Positions 26,426 to 35,665 of a stretch of DNA of 56,687 bases are shown here, piece by piece (position 1 is the first letter of the stretch; every line of letters starts with the position of its first letter). The DNA is from an uncultured Pseudanabaenaceae cyanobacterium. Its GTDB lineage: Bacteria; Cyanobacteriota; Cyanobacteriia; PCC-9006; JAAUQQ01. Made by a program: the position numbers and the translations under genes. A model generated the notes under the pieces. That model did no database searches. It saw only the letters and a program-made list of their open reading frames with translations, and was not told the DNA's origin. The DNA lies in contig CALLAT010000015.1 in assembly GCA_938002085.1 (NCBI GenBank), positions 1-56,687 on the forward strand. Reading direction: 5' to 3'.

Positions 26426-26599
26426 CCACCTCATCCTCAGCGCATCTCGGTCCAATCTCGATTCTGACTTTCAAGACGAATCTCGGGCCGCCCCTGGGCG
26501 ATTCCTTCGTAAGCTTGCACAGCCAAGTCCTTGCAGACGAAGCGTTATCCCCGCTCACTCCTCCCATCACCCAAGCATCTTCACGAAAAGGGGCCTGCC

Positions 26600-27139
26600 A
26601 TGGAAATCATGCGTCTTGTGGTCACCGGCACCGTCGGGGCCGGAAAAACCACCTTTATCCGCACCATCAGCGAAATCGAGGTCGTCGATACCGATCGCAC
26701 CGCCACCGATGAAACCGCCCTGATGAAGCGCACCACCACCGTGGCCTTCGACTTTGGTCGCCTGCAATTCGCCCCGGACATGGCCCTGCATCTCTACGGC
26801 ACCCCCGGCCAGTCCCGCTTTGACTTTATGTGGGACATCCCGATCCGCAAGGCCCACGCCTACATCCTGCTCGTCGCCGCCCACAGGCCCCAGGACTTCC
26901 GCTACGCCCGGCGCATCCTCAGCTTTATGCGTCAGCGAGCCCATATCCCGATGATCATCGGCATGACCCACACGGACTGTGAAGGAGCCTGGGCCCCCGA
27001 GAACGTCGCCCTGGCCCTGGGTTACCTGGACTCCAAGCACCAGCCCCCCATCGTCATCGTCAACGCCAACGAACAAGGCTCCGTGGCCCAGGCAATCATC
27101 GCCCTAGTCCAACATCTGATGCAGGGCGTTGCCGTGTAA
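26600..27139 (+). CDS. MglA-like small GTPase
   Basis: A 179-residue Ras-like P-loop protein. Walker A (G1) is GTVGAGKT at 10-17. G3 reads YGTPGQSRF (about 67-74): the usual DxxGQ has become TPGQ, as in MglA-type GTPases. The usual G4 NKxD is replaced by THTD (123-126), so guanine specificity is uncertain; the G5-like segment is VNANEQ. The start chosen (MEIMRLVVTG) follows an AAGGGGCCTGCC leader; the frame extends 23 codons upstream without support. It lies between roadblock and DUF4388 genes. MglA/MglB pairs set cell polarity and motility in other bacteria; here that is inference. Confidence 0.88.
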   Translation: MEIMRLVVTGTVGAGKTTFIRTISEIEVVDTDRTATDETALMKRTTTVAFDFGRLQFAPDMALHLYGTPGQSRFDFMWDIPIRKAHAYILLVAAHRPQDFRYARRILSFMRQRAHIPMIIGMTHTDCEGAWAPENVALALGYLDSKHQPPIVIVNANEQGSVAQAIIALVQHLMQGVAV

Positions 27140-27701
27140 CCCGCTGGCTTTGCCTTGGTGCCCATAATGATGGCGGTGGATTTCGTAAGGGCGGGTTTAG
27201 CAAATATTTTTCGTGGCTTCACCGGAAACCTTCGTCAAAACCCGGCCCCTAAGCTATGTCATGCCCCCCTCACAAGGTCGCCAGGGGCCACGACCCCATA
27301 TCTTTGCCAGAGCCTCCCCCCTCAGAACTTTTCACGGCTAGATCTACCAACTTTGGGAAGGGGTTTGCTATCGTGACCTCAACGTAAACGGCCCTAGAGC
27401 GATCGCCTACTAATTCTCTAACCGCAGTGAATTATGTGGCAGCCCAGACAACCCTCAGGAGGTTTAACCAATCTCCATCGGAACTGGCTCCAGATTAAAA
27501 GAGTCAGTGAAACCGGCGACCTTTTTGACCCGGTCCCTTGTCAGCCCCAAGGCCACGACCCACAATGGGGTCGATTACACTGCCAAACTGCAAGATTGTT
27601 CTTCAGAGCCTGTTTCTTTGAACATTGGCGATTTGTGGGTCAACTTGCAACGCCCCCGCGCAACTTCATTATCGGAACGCAGTCGGAGTTAAGTCATCGC
27701 C
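27140..27701. other. Gap between GTPase and DUF4388 genes
   Basis: About 560 bp without a convincing gene. It separates the DUF4388 gene from its two neighbours, which may therefore have its own promoter. No terminator-grade hairpin was noticed. Confidence 0.4.
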
Positions 27702-28553
27702 ATGGCCATTACCGGGCAACTTGCAGAATTTTCCTTGCCAGAACTGTTCCAGTTCCTAGAACAAGGCAATAAAACCGGACAGCTCACCCTCCAAACCGCT
27801 GCCCAAGGTGACGAGAAGCAGGGGAACAGCCATCCTGCTCGCACCTTCTACATCTGGCTGCGCAAAGGCCGCATTGTCTCCGCCTCCAGCTACAGCGACG
27901 GCAATGGCCTGCTGCGCCTGCTGTACCGCAAGGGCCTCCTCCAGAACATCACCAAGGAGCAAATCCAGCAGTTCGGCTCCCTTGTCGTCCCCCTGGGCGT
28001 CTACTTAAAAATTCGCGAGCAAGTCACGCCAGAACAGCTCAAGCTCACCTTCTACACCCAGGTGATGCGTCAAGTCTGCGCTCTATTTGAATATAGCCAG
28101 GGCCAATTTGAATTTGAGAGCGGCGTGAAAATGCCCATGCAGGAGATGACTGGGCACATGATGTTGCCCACCGAAGTTACTCTGGGAGCCCTACGAGTCC
28201 TGAAAAACTGGGATGCGCTAGAGGAGAAACTGCCTGAGACTAATTCGACTTTGGAGAGCGCCATTGAAGGCAAACCCCATCTCAAGCTTAATGAGCTGGA
28301 ATGGCAGATGTGGGAATTTACCAATGGCACGGTTTCCCTGGCCAGCATGGCCGAACAGCTGCGCATGGACATCGAGGAAGCCCGTCGCGTCGCCTTCCGC
28401 CTCATCCTGGTGGGCATTGCCGAGGAAGTGCCCATGGTCGCCGCTGCAAGCCGCAGCCTAATGAGTGAGACACCTGCCGACAATGATGCTGATGACCTCA
28501 GTGAGAGCTTCCTAGAGAGCCTTGTGGACTTCCTCAAGGGGAATGCCCAGTAG
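27702..28553 (+). CDS. DUF4388 (PATAN) domain protein
   Basis: A 283-residue protein with an N-terminal DUF4388/PATAN domain: AITGQLAEFSLPELFQFLEQ, then GQLTL, FYIWLRKGRIVSASS, and GLLRLLYRKG. A second helical part (about 185-245) has winged-helix-like features (SLASMAEQLRMDIEEARRVAFRLILVG). PATAN proteins in cyanobacteria include response regulators that bind the pilus ATPase and steer phototaxis. Its position after the roadblock and GTPase genes suggests a shared signalling module, which is inference. A very strong terminator follows. Confidence 0.85.
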   Translation: MAITGQLAEFSLPELFQFLEQGNKTGQLTLQTAAQGDEKQGNSHPARTFYIWLRKGRIVSASSYSDGNGLLRLLYRKGLLQNITKEQIQQFGSLVVPLGVYLKIREQVTPEQLKLTFYTQVMRQVCALFEYSQGQFEFESGVKMPMQEMTGHMMLPTEVTLGALRVLKNWDALEEKLPETNSTLESAIEGKPHLKLNELEWQMWEFTNGTVSLASMAEQLRMDIEEARRVAFRLILVGIAEEVPMVAAASRSLMSETPADNDADDLSESFLESLVDFLKGNAQ

Positions 28554-28575
28554 TAGAGTCAGCGATTGTAAAGCC

Positions 28576-28619
28576 AAACCCCGGTGAAGCAGAGTTTTCA
28601 ATCTGCTTCACCGGGGTTT
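28576..28619 (+). terminator. Terminator of the DUF4388 gene
   Basis: An 18-bp perfect stem (AAACCCCGGTGAAGCAGA and its complement) with an 8-nt loop, 20 bp past the stop. The arm core AAACCCCGGTG is identical to that of the terminator at 36459. Confidence 0.85.
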
Positions 28620-28717
28620 GTGTATGGGCAAAGTCAGGTTTCCAGCCCTGGCCTTCAAAGCAGAGCAGCTAGGCAGAGAGAACTTTTCCCCAGCGAGGGT
28701 TTGGAATGGGGCTAGAT

Positions 28718-28999
28718 TTAACTGGCCTTGGCTTCAGAATCGATCTTGGTGCCTTTATTGGCACGGAACTTTGCGCGGAACAACTGGCCTTTGAGGAGCT
28801 TGATCTCTGCTTCGTAGTCAAAGCGCTGCTGGCTCAGGTTGTCATGGAGGCGATCGCCAAAGTTCCGCTGCATGTCATTGAGCTGATGACGCAAATCTTG
28901 GTTGCGGGTGCGATAGGAGTCGATGCGGCTATCCAAAAAGCAGTAGACCGCACTGGCACCTAAGCCAGCTCCCAGTAGCAAACTACACAAAATCACCAT
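28718..28999 (-). CDS. Small membrane-anchored coiled-coil protein
   Basis: A 93-residue protein from the ATG that follows GGAGGTGAG. The frame is open for 42 more codons, but this ribosome site decides the start. One N-terminal membrane helix (LCSLLLGAGLGASAVYCFL) is followed by a charged helical, probably coiled-coil, tail (RTRNQDLRHQLNDMQRN and EAEIKLLKGQLFRAKF). I recognise no family. It lies beside the photosystem I genes on the psaL strand, but psaL has its own terminator between them. Confidence 0.7.
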   Translation of the reverse strand: MVILCSLLLGAGLGASAVYCFLDSRIDSYRTRNQDLRHQLNDMQRNFGDRLHDNLSQQRFDYEAEIKLLKGQLFRAKFRANKGTKIDSEAKAS

Positions 29000-29198
29000 A
29001 TGCTCACCTCCCCCTGCTTGTCCTGGGCCACGTTCGTCGGTCAGGGCTATATGTAAACACAAAAAATCCAAAACGCAAATGCCCCCAAGCCAATTCCCAG
29101 GGAATCGCGGCAAAACCAGACGCAATCAGGCGAACACCGAGGTTTCCGGCGACCCCAACCATGCCGTCTGAGCTGCCCTTTCTGAGCCCCAACAAAGC

Positions 29199-29236
29199 AA
29201 AATCCCCAGAGAAGAAATTTCTTCTCTGGGGATTTA
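29199..29236 (-). terminator. Terminator of psaL
   Basis: A perfect 18-bp palindrome (AAATCCCCAGAGAAGAAA and its complement) that lies 140 bp after the psaL stop, between psaL and the small coiled-coil gene. Its A/T-rich arm ends let it act on both strands. Confidence 0.75.
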
Positions 29237-29375
29237 CATGATGAGATCGCCCATCAGCAGTTGAAGGGCCACAAACCTAAGAACCTCAGTAGAGCCACCT
29301 CAACAATGTGCTGCCACCGTTCCTTCGATTATCTTCAAGCACTGACAATCCCGCGACCTCATCATTCACAAGGTT

Positions 29376-29861
29376 CTACGAAGACCACACGCCACTCGCC
29401 AAGCTTTGCAGCAGGTCGAGGTGAGGAGTCTGGCAAAGGAAATAAGCGAAAGCAGCACCGCCGCAACCGCCCACAAAGAAGCTACCCGCCAGCTCGCTCC
29501 AAGCATCGCGGTCAAGCGCAGGAGGCTCAGGGGTTGTGACCGTCGCTTCAGGCAGCGCAGTCGTCACAGAGCCATACAGCGACATAGCAATCGTCAGCAA
29601 GGTAATCAAGCTAACGGTGCCAATGATGCCTGCAGTCGCTGCCACATCAGCGTGACGCAGAGGGCCTAGCAAAGCTAGAGGGCCATAGATGAAATAGCCG
29701 TGGGCCATGCCAATCTCCAAGCCACGACGGCTGGGGGAAAGTCCCTTACGGTAGGCAGGCAAATTACGGATGAACGCCTTGGAAAAGCCAGAGGAGTTTA
29801 GAGGGGTGGCCAGGTTGCCCACAAAGGGGTCACCGGGGTGGGTCACCATATCTTGAGTCAT
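29376..29861 (-). CDS. psaL: Photosystem I reaction centre subunit XI
   Basis: PsaL forms the contact surface for photosystem I trimers or tetramers and binds chlorophyll and carotenoid in the thylakoid membrane. From the ATG in MTQDMVTHPGDPFVGN the protein is 161 residues, the usual length; the frame extends 22 codons upstream. Family signatures are GDPFVGNLATPLNSS, NLPAYRKGLSPSRRGLEIGMAHGYF in pieces, and three membrane helices, the last within SFFVGGCGGAAFAYFL. It is encoded divergently from psaI, with 187 bp between the starts. Confidence 0.96.
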   Translation of the reverse strand: MTQDMVTHPGDPFVGNLATPLNSSGFSKAFIRNLPAYRKGLSPSRRGLEIGMAHGYFIYGPLALLGPLRHADVAATAGIIGTVSLITLLTIAMSLYGSVTTALPEATVTTPEPPALDRDAWSELAGSFFVGGCGGAAFAYFLCQTPHLDLLQSLASGVWSS

Positions 29862-30048
29862 GCGAATACGACCTCTCTTGGAGTGAAGAAATCCTAAGCA
29901 GTAGCGTAGTTTAAACAGATTCCTCAATAGTTTGATTATTAAGATTTCTTTTGTTAAGAATCTTTATCCTGGCCCTAGTCCAGAAACCTTCGAAGTAGAC
30001 TCCTAACTAATGACCGCCCTCTTGCCGTATTTAAGGTTTAAGAAAATT

Positions 30049-30147
30049 ATGTCGTCAATGTTGCCTAGCATTTTCGTTCCTCTTTGCGCCATCGCAGCCT
30101 TCGCTTCCATGGGCCTGTTCTTCCTCTATGTGGAAGTCGACGCCTAG
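30049..30147 (+). CDS. psaI: Photosystem I reaction centre subunit VIII
   Basis: A 32-residue ORF that starts ATG TCG TCA ATG and encodes the PsaI pattern: LPSIFVPL, then one membrane helix, then LFFLYVEVDA. PsaI is a single-helix subunit next to PsaL and stabilises it. It is slightly shorter than the usual 36-40 residues, and a second Met at codon 4 could also start it. Its position, divergent from psaL and followed by its own terminator, supports the call. It is too short for ordinary ORF finders. Confidence 0.85.
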   Translation: MSSMLPSIFVPLCAIAAFASMGLFFLYVEVDA

Positions 30148-30611
30148 GCGATTTCAATCGATCCGTTGAAACGCGATTCTTCGCTGATTAGCTGATCAAT
30201 TTAAAATCCATTTGTTGAAGAGCGATTGCCCTGGGGCGATCGCTCTTTTTTCGTTGTCTCCTGCCAACCCAACTCACCCCACTCCCCATTGCTACCACGA
30301 CATCCTCTGCGGGCGAACAGCTGTTCGTCCCTACGGTTCAACTGATAGGAATCGTCGCACTCTATTCAGAATGGACATCAATCTGCACCCCCCTGCAAAC
30401 AGTTGGTCAAACGCCAAAGAATGCATCCTGAAGCACCGCCATCTCTTGGGAAGGGTGACCCGTCAGGGAACGCCGTCGTTCCCTACGGCAGGGGTTTGGG
30501 GACTGGTCCCCAAGGATTTGCTCGCTTGCCTCTTCCAGCCAGCCATAAGCAATCGCTGTACGATAACCATGGCTCACCAAAAGCCAGCGACCCCAGCCCT
30601 CACCTCAAACC
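30148..30611. other. Gap between psaI and the SUI1 gene
   Basis: It holds the psaI terminator at 30219-30251. The plus-strand frames in the rest have unlikely compositions. No other feature was seen. Confidence 0.4.
30219..30251 (+). terminator. Terminator of psaI
   Basis: A 13-bp stem with one wobble pair and a 2-nt loop, built in part on a HIP1-like GGGCGATCGCTCT arm, followed by six T residues. Confidence 0.85.
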
Positions 30612-30962
30612 ATGGGAAAACAGAAAAAATCCAAAAACAAGAAGGCAGGTGACAAAACCGTCTACCGCGAATTCGGCACCGAAGACGCCCTAGAACGCCC
30701 CACCCCCGAACTCCCCCCCGGAGACCACAACCTCCGCATCCAAACCTCCCGCAAAGGCCGAGGCGGAAAAACCGTAACCCTCATCGGTCCCTTCGAACTC
30801 AGCGACGAGAACCTCAAAAAGCTACTCAAAACCCTCAAGAACCTCTGCGGCACCGGCGGCGCAGTCAAAGAAGATCGCCTCGAAATCCAAGGCGACCACC
30901 GCGACAAACTCCTAACCAAACTTACTCAGTTGGGATATCCCGCCAAGCTGAGCGGCGGTTAA
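30612..30962 (+). CDS. SUI1/eIF1-like translation factor (YciH type)
   Basis: A 116-residue protein with a lysine-rich N-terminus (MGKQKKSKNKKAGDK) and the SUI1 fold: NLRIQTSRKGRGGKTVTLIG, ENLKKLLKTLKNLCGTGGAVK, and RLEIQGDHRDKLLTKLTQLGY. Bacterial SUI1 proteins resemble eukaryotic eIF1 and influence start-codon fidelity. The last 41 bp overlap tail-to-tail with the end of the LCP gene on the other strand; both frames are well supported there. Confidence 0.93.
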   Translation: MGKQKKSKNKKAGDKTVYREFGTEDALERPTPELPPGDHNLRIQTSRKGRGGKTVTLIGPFELSDENLKKLLKTLKNLCGTGGAVKEDRLEIQGDHRDKLLTKLTQLGYPAKLSGG

Positions 30963-32481
30963 CCTTCGTCAGCCAATCCCGGCCCAACTGAATCGTGATA
31001 TCCGAATCAATATCACCAATACTGTCCACGCGTACATTGCCCAAACCTAGCGCCTGCTTAACTGCCTCGGCGCCTTTGAGATCGCCTTTCTGAGCAATAA
31101 TGCGAGTCTCCTGCAACGGCTCAGACCAATCAGACTGGACATACAAATTGTTGTATCCCTCGTCATACAGCTGGTCCATCACGGTATCAATCGCTAAATC
31201 CCGCCCCGTACTGTCTTGGATGGAAATGCGCAGATTCGTGGATATCCCTTCGCTATACTCCGCTAAATCCCATCCCCCCAGTTCATTGCTGAGCCCATCG
31301 CCAGACTCGGCATTGGCATTGCGAAACTCAAGATCGCTCCCATAGCTACTACTGCGGCTATTTGTATAGCCACCACCGTCGCCGTAGTAGTCATCCCACA
31401 AATCCTCATTGCTAGCTGGACTGACACCAAAATAACTCTCGGCGATCGTGTCAATTTCGTCGTAGTGAGGCAACCAGTAACTGGCCTCATAATCATCAGG
31501 ACTACTGAAAGAGCCCGGCAACATCACCATTTGCACATCGCTGCGCTGCTTCTTACTAGCAAAGTTAACCAGCGCAAACAGCTCTTCAACCGAAAGGTTG
31601 GTATCTAAGTGAGAACGAACGATAGACAGAACCTTCGGCAGCTTACCCAAGGTTTTAGGCGTCAAAGCTTGCTCAATAAAAGCCCGCATCAACACTTGCT
31701 GGCGCTGTACCCGGCCAATATCGCCCTTATTGTCATAGCGGAACCGGAGGAATTGCATGGCCTTATCACCATCCAAGACCTGCTTGCCTTCCTTCAAATT
31801 GATGTAGAGATGCTGGCTATCATCCTGATACTTCATGTCCTGGGGAACATAGACCTCTACCCCACCCATGGCATCGATCAACTTCTCGATCGCCTGGACA
31901 TTCACCCGCACATAGCGATCAATCCCAACCCCATTCAGCAAGTCGCTGGTGGCCTGGGCCGCCAAAGCAGGGCCGCCTTCTAAGTTGGCCTCATTCATCT
32001 TGACCATGCCAATACCCGGCACATTGGCCCGAGTATCCCGAGGAATAGACAGCAAAGTCAGCTTGTCCTTGGCTGGGTCAAAGCGCAGCAGCAACATCGT
32101 GTCACTGAGGCCTTCAAACGTATTTACCAGGGCGTGATAGCCCAGCTCCTCAGACTTGCCCTCCAGCTCAGGGATGTCTGAAGTGAGGACCTTAGTTCCC
32201 AGCAGCAGAATATTAACGGGCCGGTTCAGAGCCGGCAGATTGAGATTACCCGAGGCAATGGAGCCACCGTTTTGCTCAAAGAATGCAGCCTCCTCTGGGC
32301 TGAGTTTGCTTTGGAGCAGCGGGGTACTGGAAAGAGAGACCGCCAACAATGCGCCCGCCGTAGCCGAGACCATCGAGGCAGCTGTCAGCGCCAGGGTAAT
32401 ACCCACCCAAGGAATACGACGCGATCGCTTAGCCGCCGCCTTACCTTTTGCCGATGAAGACTGACTGGACTTCCGAGACAT
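30922..32481 (-). CDS. LytR-CpsA-Psr family protein with LytR_C domain
   Basis: About 519 residues from the ATG in MSRKSSQSSS; the frame continues upstream to a GTG at 32577 and the true start is uncertain. A basic cytosolic N-terminus and one membrane helix precede the LCP domain (NILLLGTKVL, LSIPRDTRANVPGIGMVKMNEA in pieces, YVRVNVQAIEKLIDAMGGVEV, AMQFLRFRYDNKGDIGRVQRQ). A LytR_C domain ends it (ISIQDSTGRDL to QLGRDW). LCP enzymes attach glycans to peptidoglycan or other envelope acceptors. The 3' end overlaps the SUI1 gene by 41 bp. Confidence 0.92.
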   Translation of the reverse strand: MSRKSSQSSSAKGKAAAKRSRRIPWVGITLALTAASMVSATAGALLAVSLSSTPLLQSKLSPEEAAFFEQNGGSIASGNLNLPALNRPVNILLLGTKVLTSDIPELEGKSEELGYHALVNTFEGLSDTMLLLRFDPAKDKLTLLSIPRDTRANVPGIGMVKMNEANLEGGPALAAQATSDLLNGVGIDRYVRVNVQAIEKLIDAMGGVEVYVPQDMKYQDDSQHLYINLKEGKQVLDGDKAMQFLRFRYDNKGDIGRVQRQQVLMRAFIEQALTPKTLGKLPKVLSIVRSHLDTNLSVEELFALVNFASKKQRSDVQMVMLPGSFSSPDDYEASYWLPHYDEIDTIAESYFGVSPASNEDLWDDYYGDGGGYTNSRSSSYGSDLEFRNANAESGDGLSNELGGWDLAEYSEGISTNLRISIQDSTGRDLAIDTVMDQLYDEGYNNLYVQSDWSEPLQETRIIAQKGDLKGAEAVKQALGLGNVRVDSIGDIDSDITIQLGRDWLTKVNRRSAWRDIPTE

Positions 32482-32596
32482 TCCAGTCTTCTGTGCAGCA
32501 GAATTAGCGTTCGTCCGGGGAAGGGAACCTGCCGCCCGATTTCGAGCGTTATGAGTTACGGGCACAGATTGTCTCACACCTTTTATCTCGTAAGGG

Positions 32597-32986
32597 TTAG
32601 GGCAGTCGATTCCCTAGGGCATCCAATCCTGGTAACTCTGGGCGCTTGCCACGCCCAAGTTGGATCATCAACCAACAGTTGGCTATGAAATAGCCCGAGG
32701 TTAGCACACTGTTGAACAGCATGACGCCAAGCTGAGGGGTCTCACCTAGCTGGCCCCCAAGATTCACCAACGCCAGCGCTAACAACCAAACCGCTGCAAG
32801 GCTGACCGCCTGCCGGCTGACTTGTAAGTCTTGGCGCTGAGCACGCTGTTCTGAATTGGGCTTGGGTTGATTGCGTTGGAGGTACAGATTGACCCCCGCC
32901 GGTACAACCCCGACCAATGGCATCAAATACAAGAACAACCGCAAACGCTTTTGTTCGTCGCGCTCAAAGGGATCATCAGGAAGCAT
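32597..32986 (-). CDS. Small membrane protein of unknown function
   Basis: A 129-residue protein from the ATG in MLPDDPFERDEQKRLRLFL. The frame extends 9 codons to a TTG. Three or more hydrophobic segments: LYLMPLVGVVPAGVNLYL, AVWLLALALVNLGG and MLFNSVLTSGYFIANCWLMI. It lies immediately upstream of the LCP gene in the same direction, so a cell-envelope role is possible. No family was recognised. Confidence 0.7.
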   Translation of the reverse strand: MLPDDPFERDEQKRLRLFLYLMPLVGVVPAGVNLYLQRNQPKPNSEQRAQRQDLQVSRQAVSLAAVWLLALALVNLGGQLGETPQLGVMLFNSVLTSGYFIANCWLMIQLGRGKRPELPGLDALGNRLP

Positions 32987-33367
32987 GGACTGGGAATCTC
33001 GCCCGAAGTGCAATTGGCTCGCTTATAAACCAAAAGCGCCTCAACTGTCGAGGAATTTATCCAAGCGACTGAATCTATCACAACCTGGTACCGGGGCAAT
33101 GTTCTGCCAACAGCAAAACCAATAGCACCGGAAAAGCCAGACGAGTACAACGCTGAGGGGATAGAGGTCCAGCCCCAGCCGTACAGAAAGAACAGACTCA
33201 GCTCAACCGTATTATTTTTCACTCAGACCAATTGGTCATCCGGATTAGTACCCCCTTTTCCAAAGTAGCAGTGCCCCTCTGGACAAGTCAGTGACTCTCA
33301 CTCCAACAGGCAATCCCTCCAATAATCCAGGTGGCAACCCGCTGACCAGGCAACAGCAACTAAAAAT
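32987..33367. other. Gap before the TPR gene
   Basis: About 380 bp on the upstream side of the small membrane protein gene. A frame that continues from it upstream (to 33222) lacks protein-like features. Nothing else was seen. Confidence 0.3.
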
Positions 33368-34267
33368 TTAAGATCGAGAACTTCCCATCGTCACCTCTTC
33401 ACGCAGATGGGAGGCCTGCAACAAGGACTTTAGCCTGGGCTGTTGCGATAGAGACTGCAAGCTTGCATCCGCTTGCCAACGATCCATAAATCGTTCGCGG
33501 TTGACTGCCGAAGCCGCTTCTAAAGCATCCATGCTCTGCTCTATCTCACCTTGGCGGTAGTGACAGCGTGCCAATCCCCAATAGGCATCCAGATTCGACT
33601 TGCGATAGCTGAGGGAGCGCTGAAAGCTTTCGATCGCCTCGGGCAAGCGGTCCATCCGCTGGAGCAGTACTCCTCGATAGGTCCAAGCGTAGTAGCAGTT
33701 GGGCTTTACAGTTAAAGCAATATCAATACTAGATAGCGCTTCTGCCCACTGATTCTGGGCCATCAGACAAACCGCACGGTGATACCAAGCCTGGTGCTTT
33801 TGGGGCTTGTGTTCCAGGGCATGGTCGAAACTTTCAACAGCCTCTCGATGGCGACGCAGGGTCACTAACACACGGCCTCGGTTATACCAAGCCCGATAAT
33901 CTTCCGGAGCAAAACGCAGGGCGCGATCAAAACAATCCAGAGCTTCAGCAGACTCGTTGAGTTGAGCATGAATAATGCCTCGTCCGAGCCATGCACTGGC
34001 GTACTTTGGACGGCGGGTAATGGCTTCGCCAAAACTATGGGCCGCCTCTTCGTAGCGTCCCAGCTTCTCTAGGGTGTAACCCCGATCGCACCAAACCACA
34101 GGGCTATGGCGATCTTGCTCCAGAACCTTGTCATAGCGAGTCAAGGCCCTCTCATAGAGGCCCAAACCGCTCAAGGCTTGGCCTTGACGATGAAATGTTT
34201 CTGAGAAACCAATGCTATCTGCATTAGTCTCATTTTCTACAGTGCCGAAGGATGTCCGAGATTGCAC
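33368..34267 (-). CDS. Tetratricopeptide repeat protein
   Basis: A 299-residue protein consisting almost wholly of seven TPR units, for example AWYNRGRVLVTLRRHREAVE, ALEHKPQKHQAWYHRAVCLM and CYYAWTYRGVLLQRMDRL. The frame opens at a GTG. There is no export signal or membrane helix, so it is cytosolic and probably a protein-binding scaffold. It follows pdxA on the same strand by 145 bp. The partner is unknown. Confidence 0.88.
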   Translation of the reverse strand: MQSRTSFGTVENETNADSIGFSETFHRQGQALSGLGLYERALTRYDKVLEQDRHSPVVWCDRGYTLEKLGRYEEAAHSFGEAITRRPKYASAWLGRGIIHAQLNESAEALDCFDRALRFAPEDYRAWYNRGRVLVTLRRHREAVESFDHALEHKPQKHQAWYHRAVCLMAQNQWAEALSSIDIALTVKPNCYYAWTYRGVLLQRMDRLPEAIESFQRSLSYRKSNLDAYWGLARCHYRQGEIEQSMDALEAASAVNRERFMDRWQADASLQSLSQQPRLKSLLQASHLREEVTMGSSRS

Positions 34268-34412
34268 GGATGGTTTTGCGACGATGCGCCCTCAACGTCT
34301 ATTGCGATTATAGGAATGTACTCCTGGGTCAGTCATCGCAAAACCGTTGATTTGGCGTAAGTTTCTTGTTTCCTTTAAATAGAGATGGCTTGCCTTCGTT
34401 GAACGCGAGGAT

Positions 34413-35516
34413 TCAATGAATATAAGCTGTTGAGCGAATAAGCCTAATGGCCCAGGCAATCGCGGACTCCATACTTTCAGACCGAGCAACCCCCTGATCG
34501 GCAATGTCAAAAGCAGTACCGTGGTCGGGCGAAGTTCGCACAAAAGGCAGACCAATCGTCGTGTTCACGGCACGATCAAATGCCAGTAATTTCACCGGGA
34601 TGAGACCTTGATCATGGTATAGCGCTAGGTAAGCGTCATAGGTCCTCGCCAGGGGAGCTTTCGCTCTGGGGGCAGCTAGCTGGCCTTTCTCATCTAAGCC
34701 ATACCAAGCTTGGCCAGATGTGACCCAAAGCGTATCCGGCGGGACTGGGCCCACAAGCTTGGCCTGGGGATGACGTTGGCGCATCTCCTCTAGCCAAGGA
34801 ATCAGCCAGTCCTGTTCCTCGGTCCCGAGCTGGCCCAGTTCGCCGCTATGGGGATTGAGTCCAGCTATACCAATGCGAGGCTGGGTAAGGCCACAGCGCT
34901 CCTGAAGAAATCGCAACAGCAGCTCTAGCTTGCGGGTCATGAGCTGGGGAGTCAACGCCGTGGGCACTTGGTGGAGGGGAATGTGGGTGGTTGCCAGGAG
35001 CGATCGCAGCTCCCAACCTGTGTGGGGTGACTCGCCCAAGAAAGCCATGGCAAAGTCATCACAATCCGCCCGGCTCGCCAACAGCTCCGTTTGGCCGGGG
35101 TAATGGTGCCCGGCTGATTTCCAAGCCGACTTGGCAATGGGGCCTGTGACCACCGCCTCTGCTTTGCCGGACAGGGCTAGATCAATCGCCCCATTTAACG
35201 CGTCAAAGCTCGCTGCTCCTGTCCCGCGATTGGGCTGACCCAGAATTATTTCTTCCTTGAGCGGAATATCCACGAGCTTGAACTGACTAGGATCTGCCAC
35301 AGCCTGGCCCTGATCCAGCAAGCGGCGATAGGTTGACTGGAGCCAACGTCCGCAGCCCACTAGGGTAATGTCGCAACTCTGGCTCAATGCTGGTTTTGCC
35401 AGGGCCTTGAGAATCACTTCTGGCCCAATCCCCGCCGGGTCTCCCATAGAAATAGCAAGGTGAGGTAAGGCTTCGGTCGTGCGAGATGCAGCAGGCGCAG
35501 AAACTGTTGATACCAT
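34413..35516 (-). CDS. pdxA: 4-hydroxythreonine-4-phosphate dehydrogenase
   Basis: PdxA oxidises 4-phosphohydroxy-L-threonine in the deoxyxylulose-5-phosphate-dependent route to pyridoxal phosphate. Signatures: [15 protein letters not shown] at the start of the domain, [13 protein letters not shown]-like [22 protein letters not shown] and [20 protein letters not shown]. From [10 protein letters not shown] it has 367 residues; upstream ATGs at 35579 and 35588 are possible, but the 35666 end cannot be the start because it overlaps the divergent ABC-2 gene. The family usually has 330-350 residues. Confidence 0.94.
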   Translation of the reverse strand: MVSTVSAPAASRTTEALPHLAISMGDPAGIGPEVILKALAKPALSQSCDITLVGCGRWLQSTYRRLLDQGQAVADPSQFKLVDIPLKEEIILGQPNRGTGAASFDALNGAIDLALSGKAEAVVTGPIAKSAWKSAGHHYPGQTELLASRADCDDFAMAFLGESPHTGWELRSLLATTHIPLHQVPTALTPQLMTRKLELLLRFLQERCGLTQPRIGIAGLNPHSGELGQLGTEEQDWLIPWLEEMRQRHPQAKLVGPVPPDTLWVTSGQAWYGLDEKGQLAAPRAKAPLARTYDAYLALYHDQGLIPVKLLAFDRAVNTTIGLPFVRTSPDHGTAFDIADQGVARSESMESAIAWAIRLIRSTAYIH

Positions 35517-35665
35517 TTGATGGAGAAGCGACGGTCTCACAGACCAGCGCACAGAGGGACTGTTATGATTCTGCGCCATGGTTGCCATTACGCGTGAATT
35601 GCCTGCAAATGAAAGGTCTTTAGAGCGATGGCAAGGATAATGAGTCGGGACAAGGCGAGAACGCA

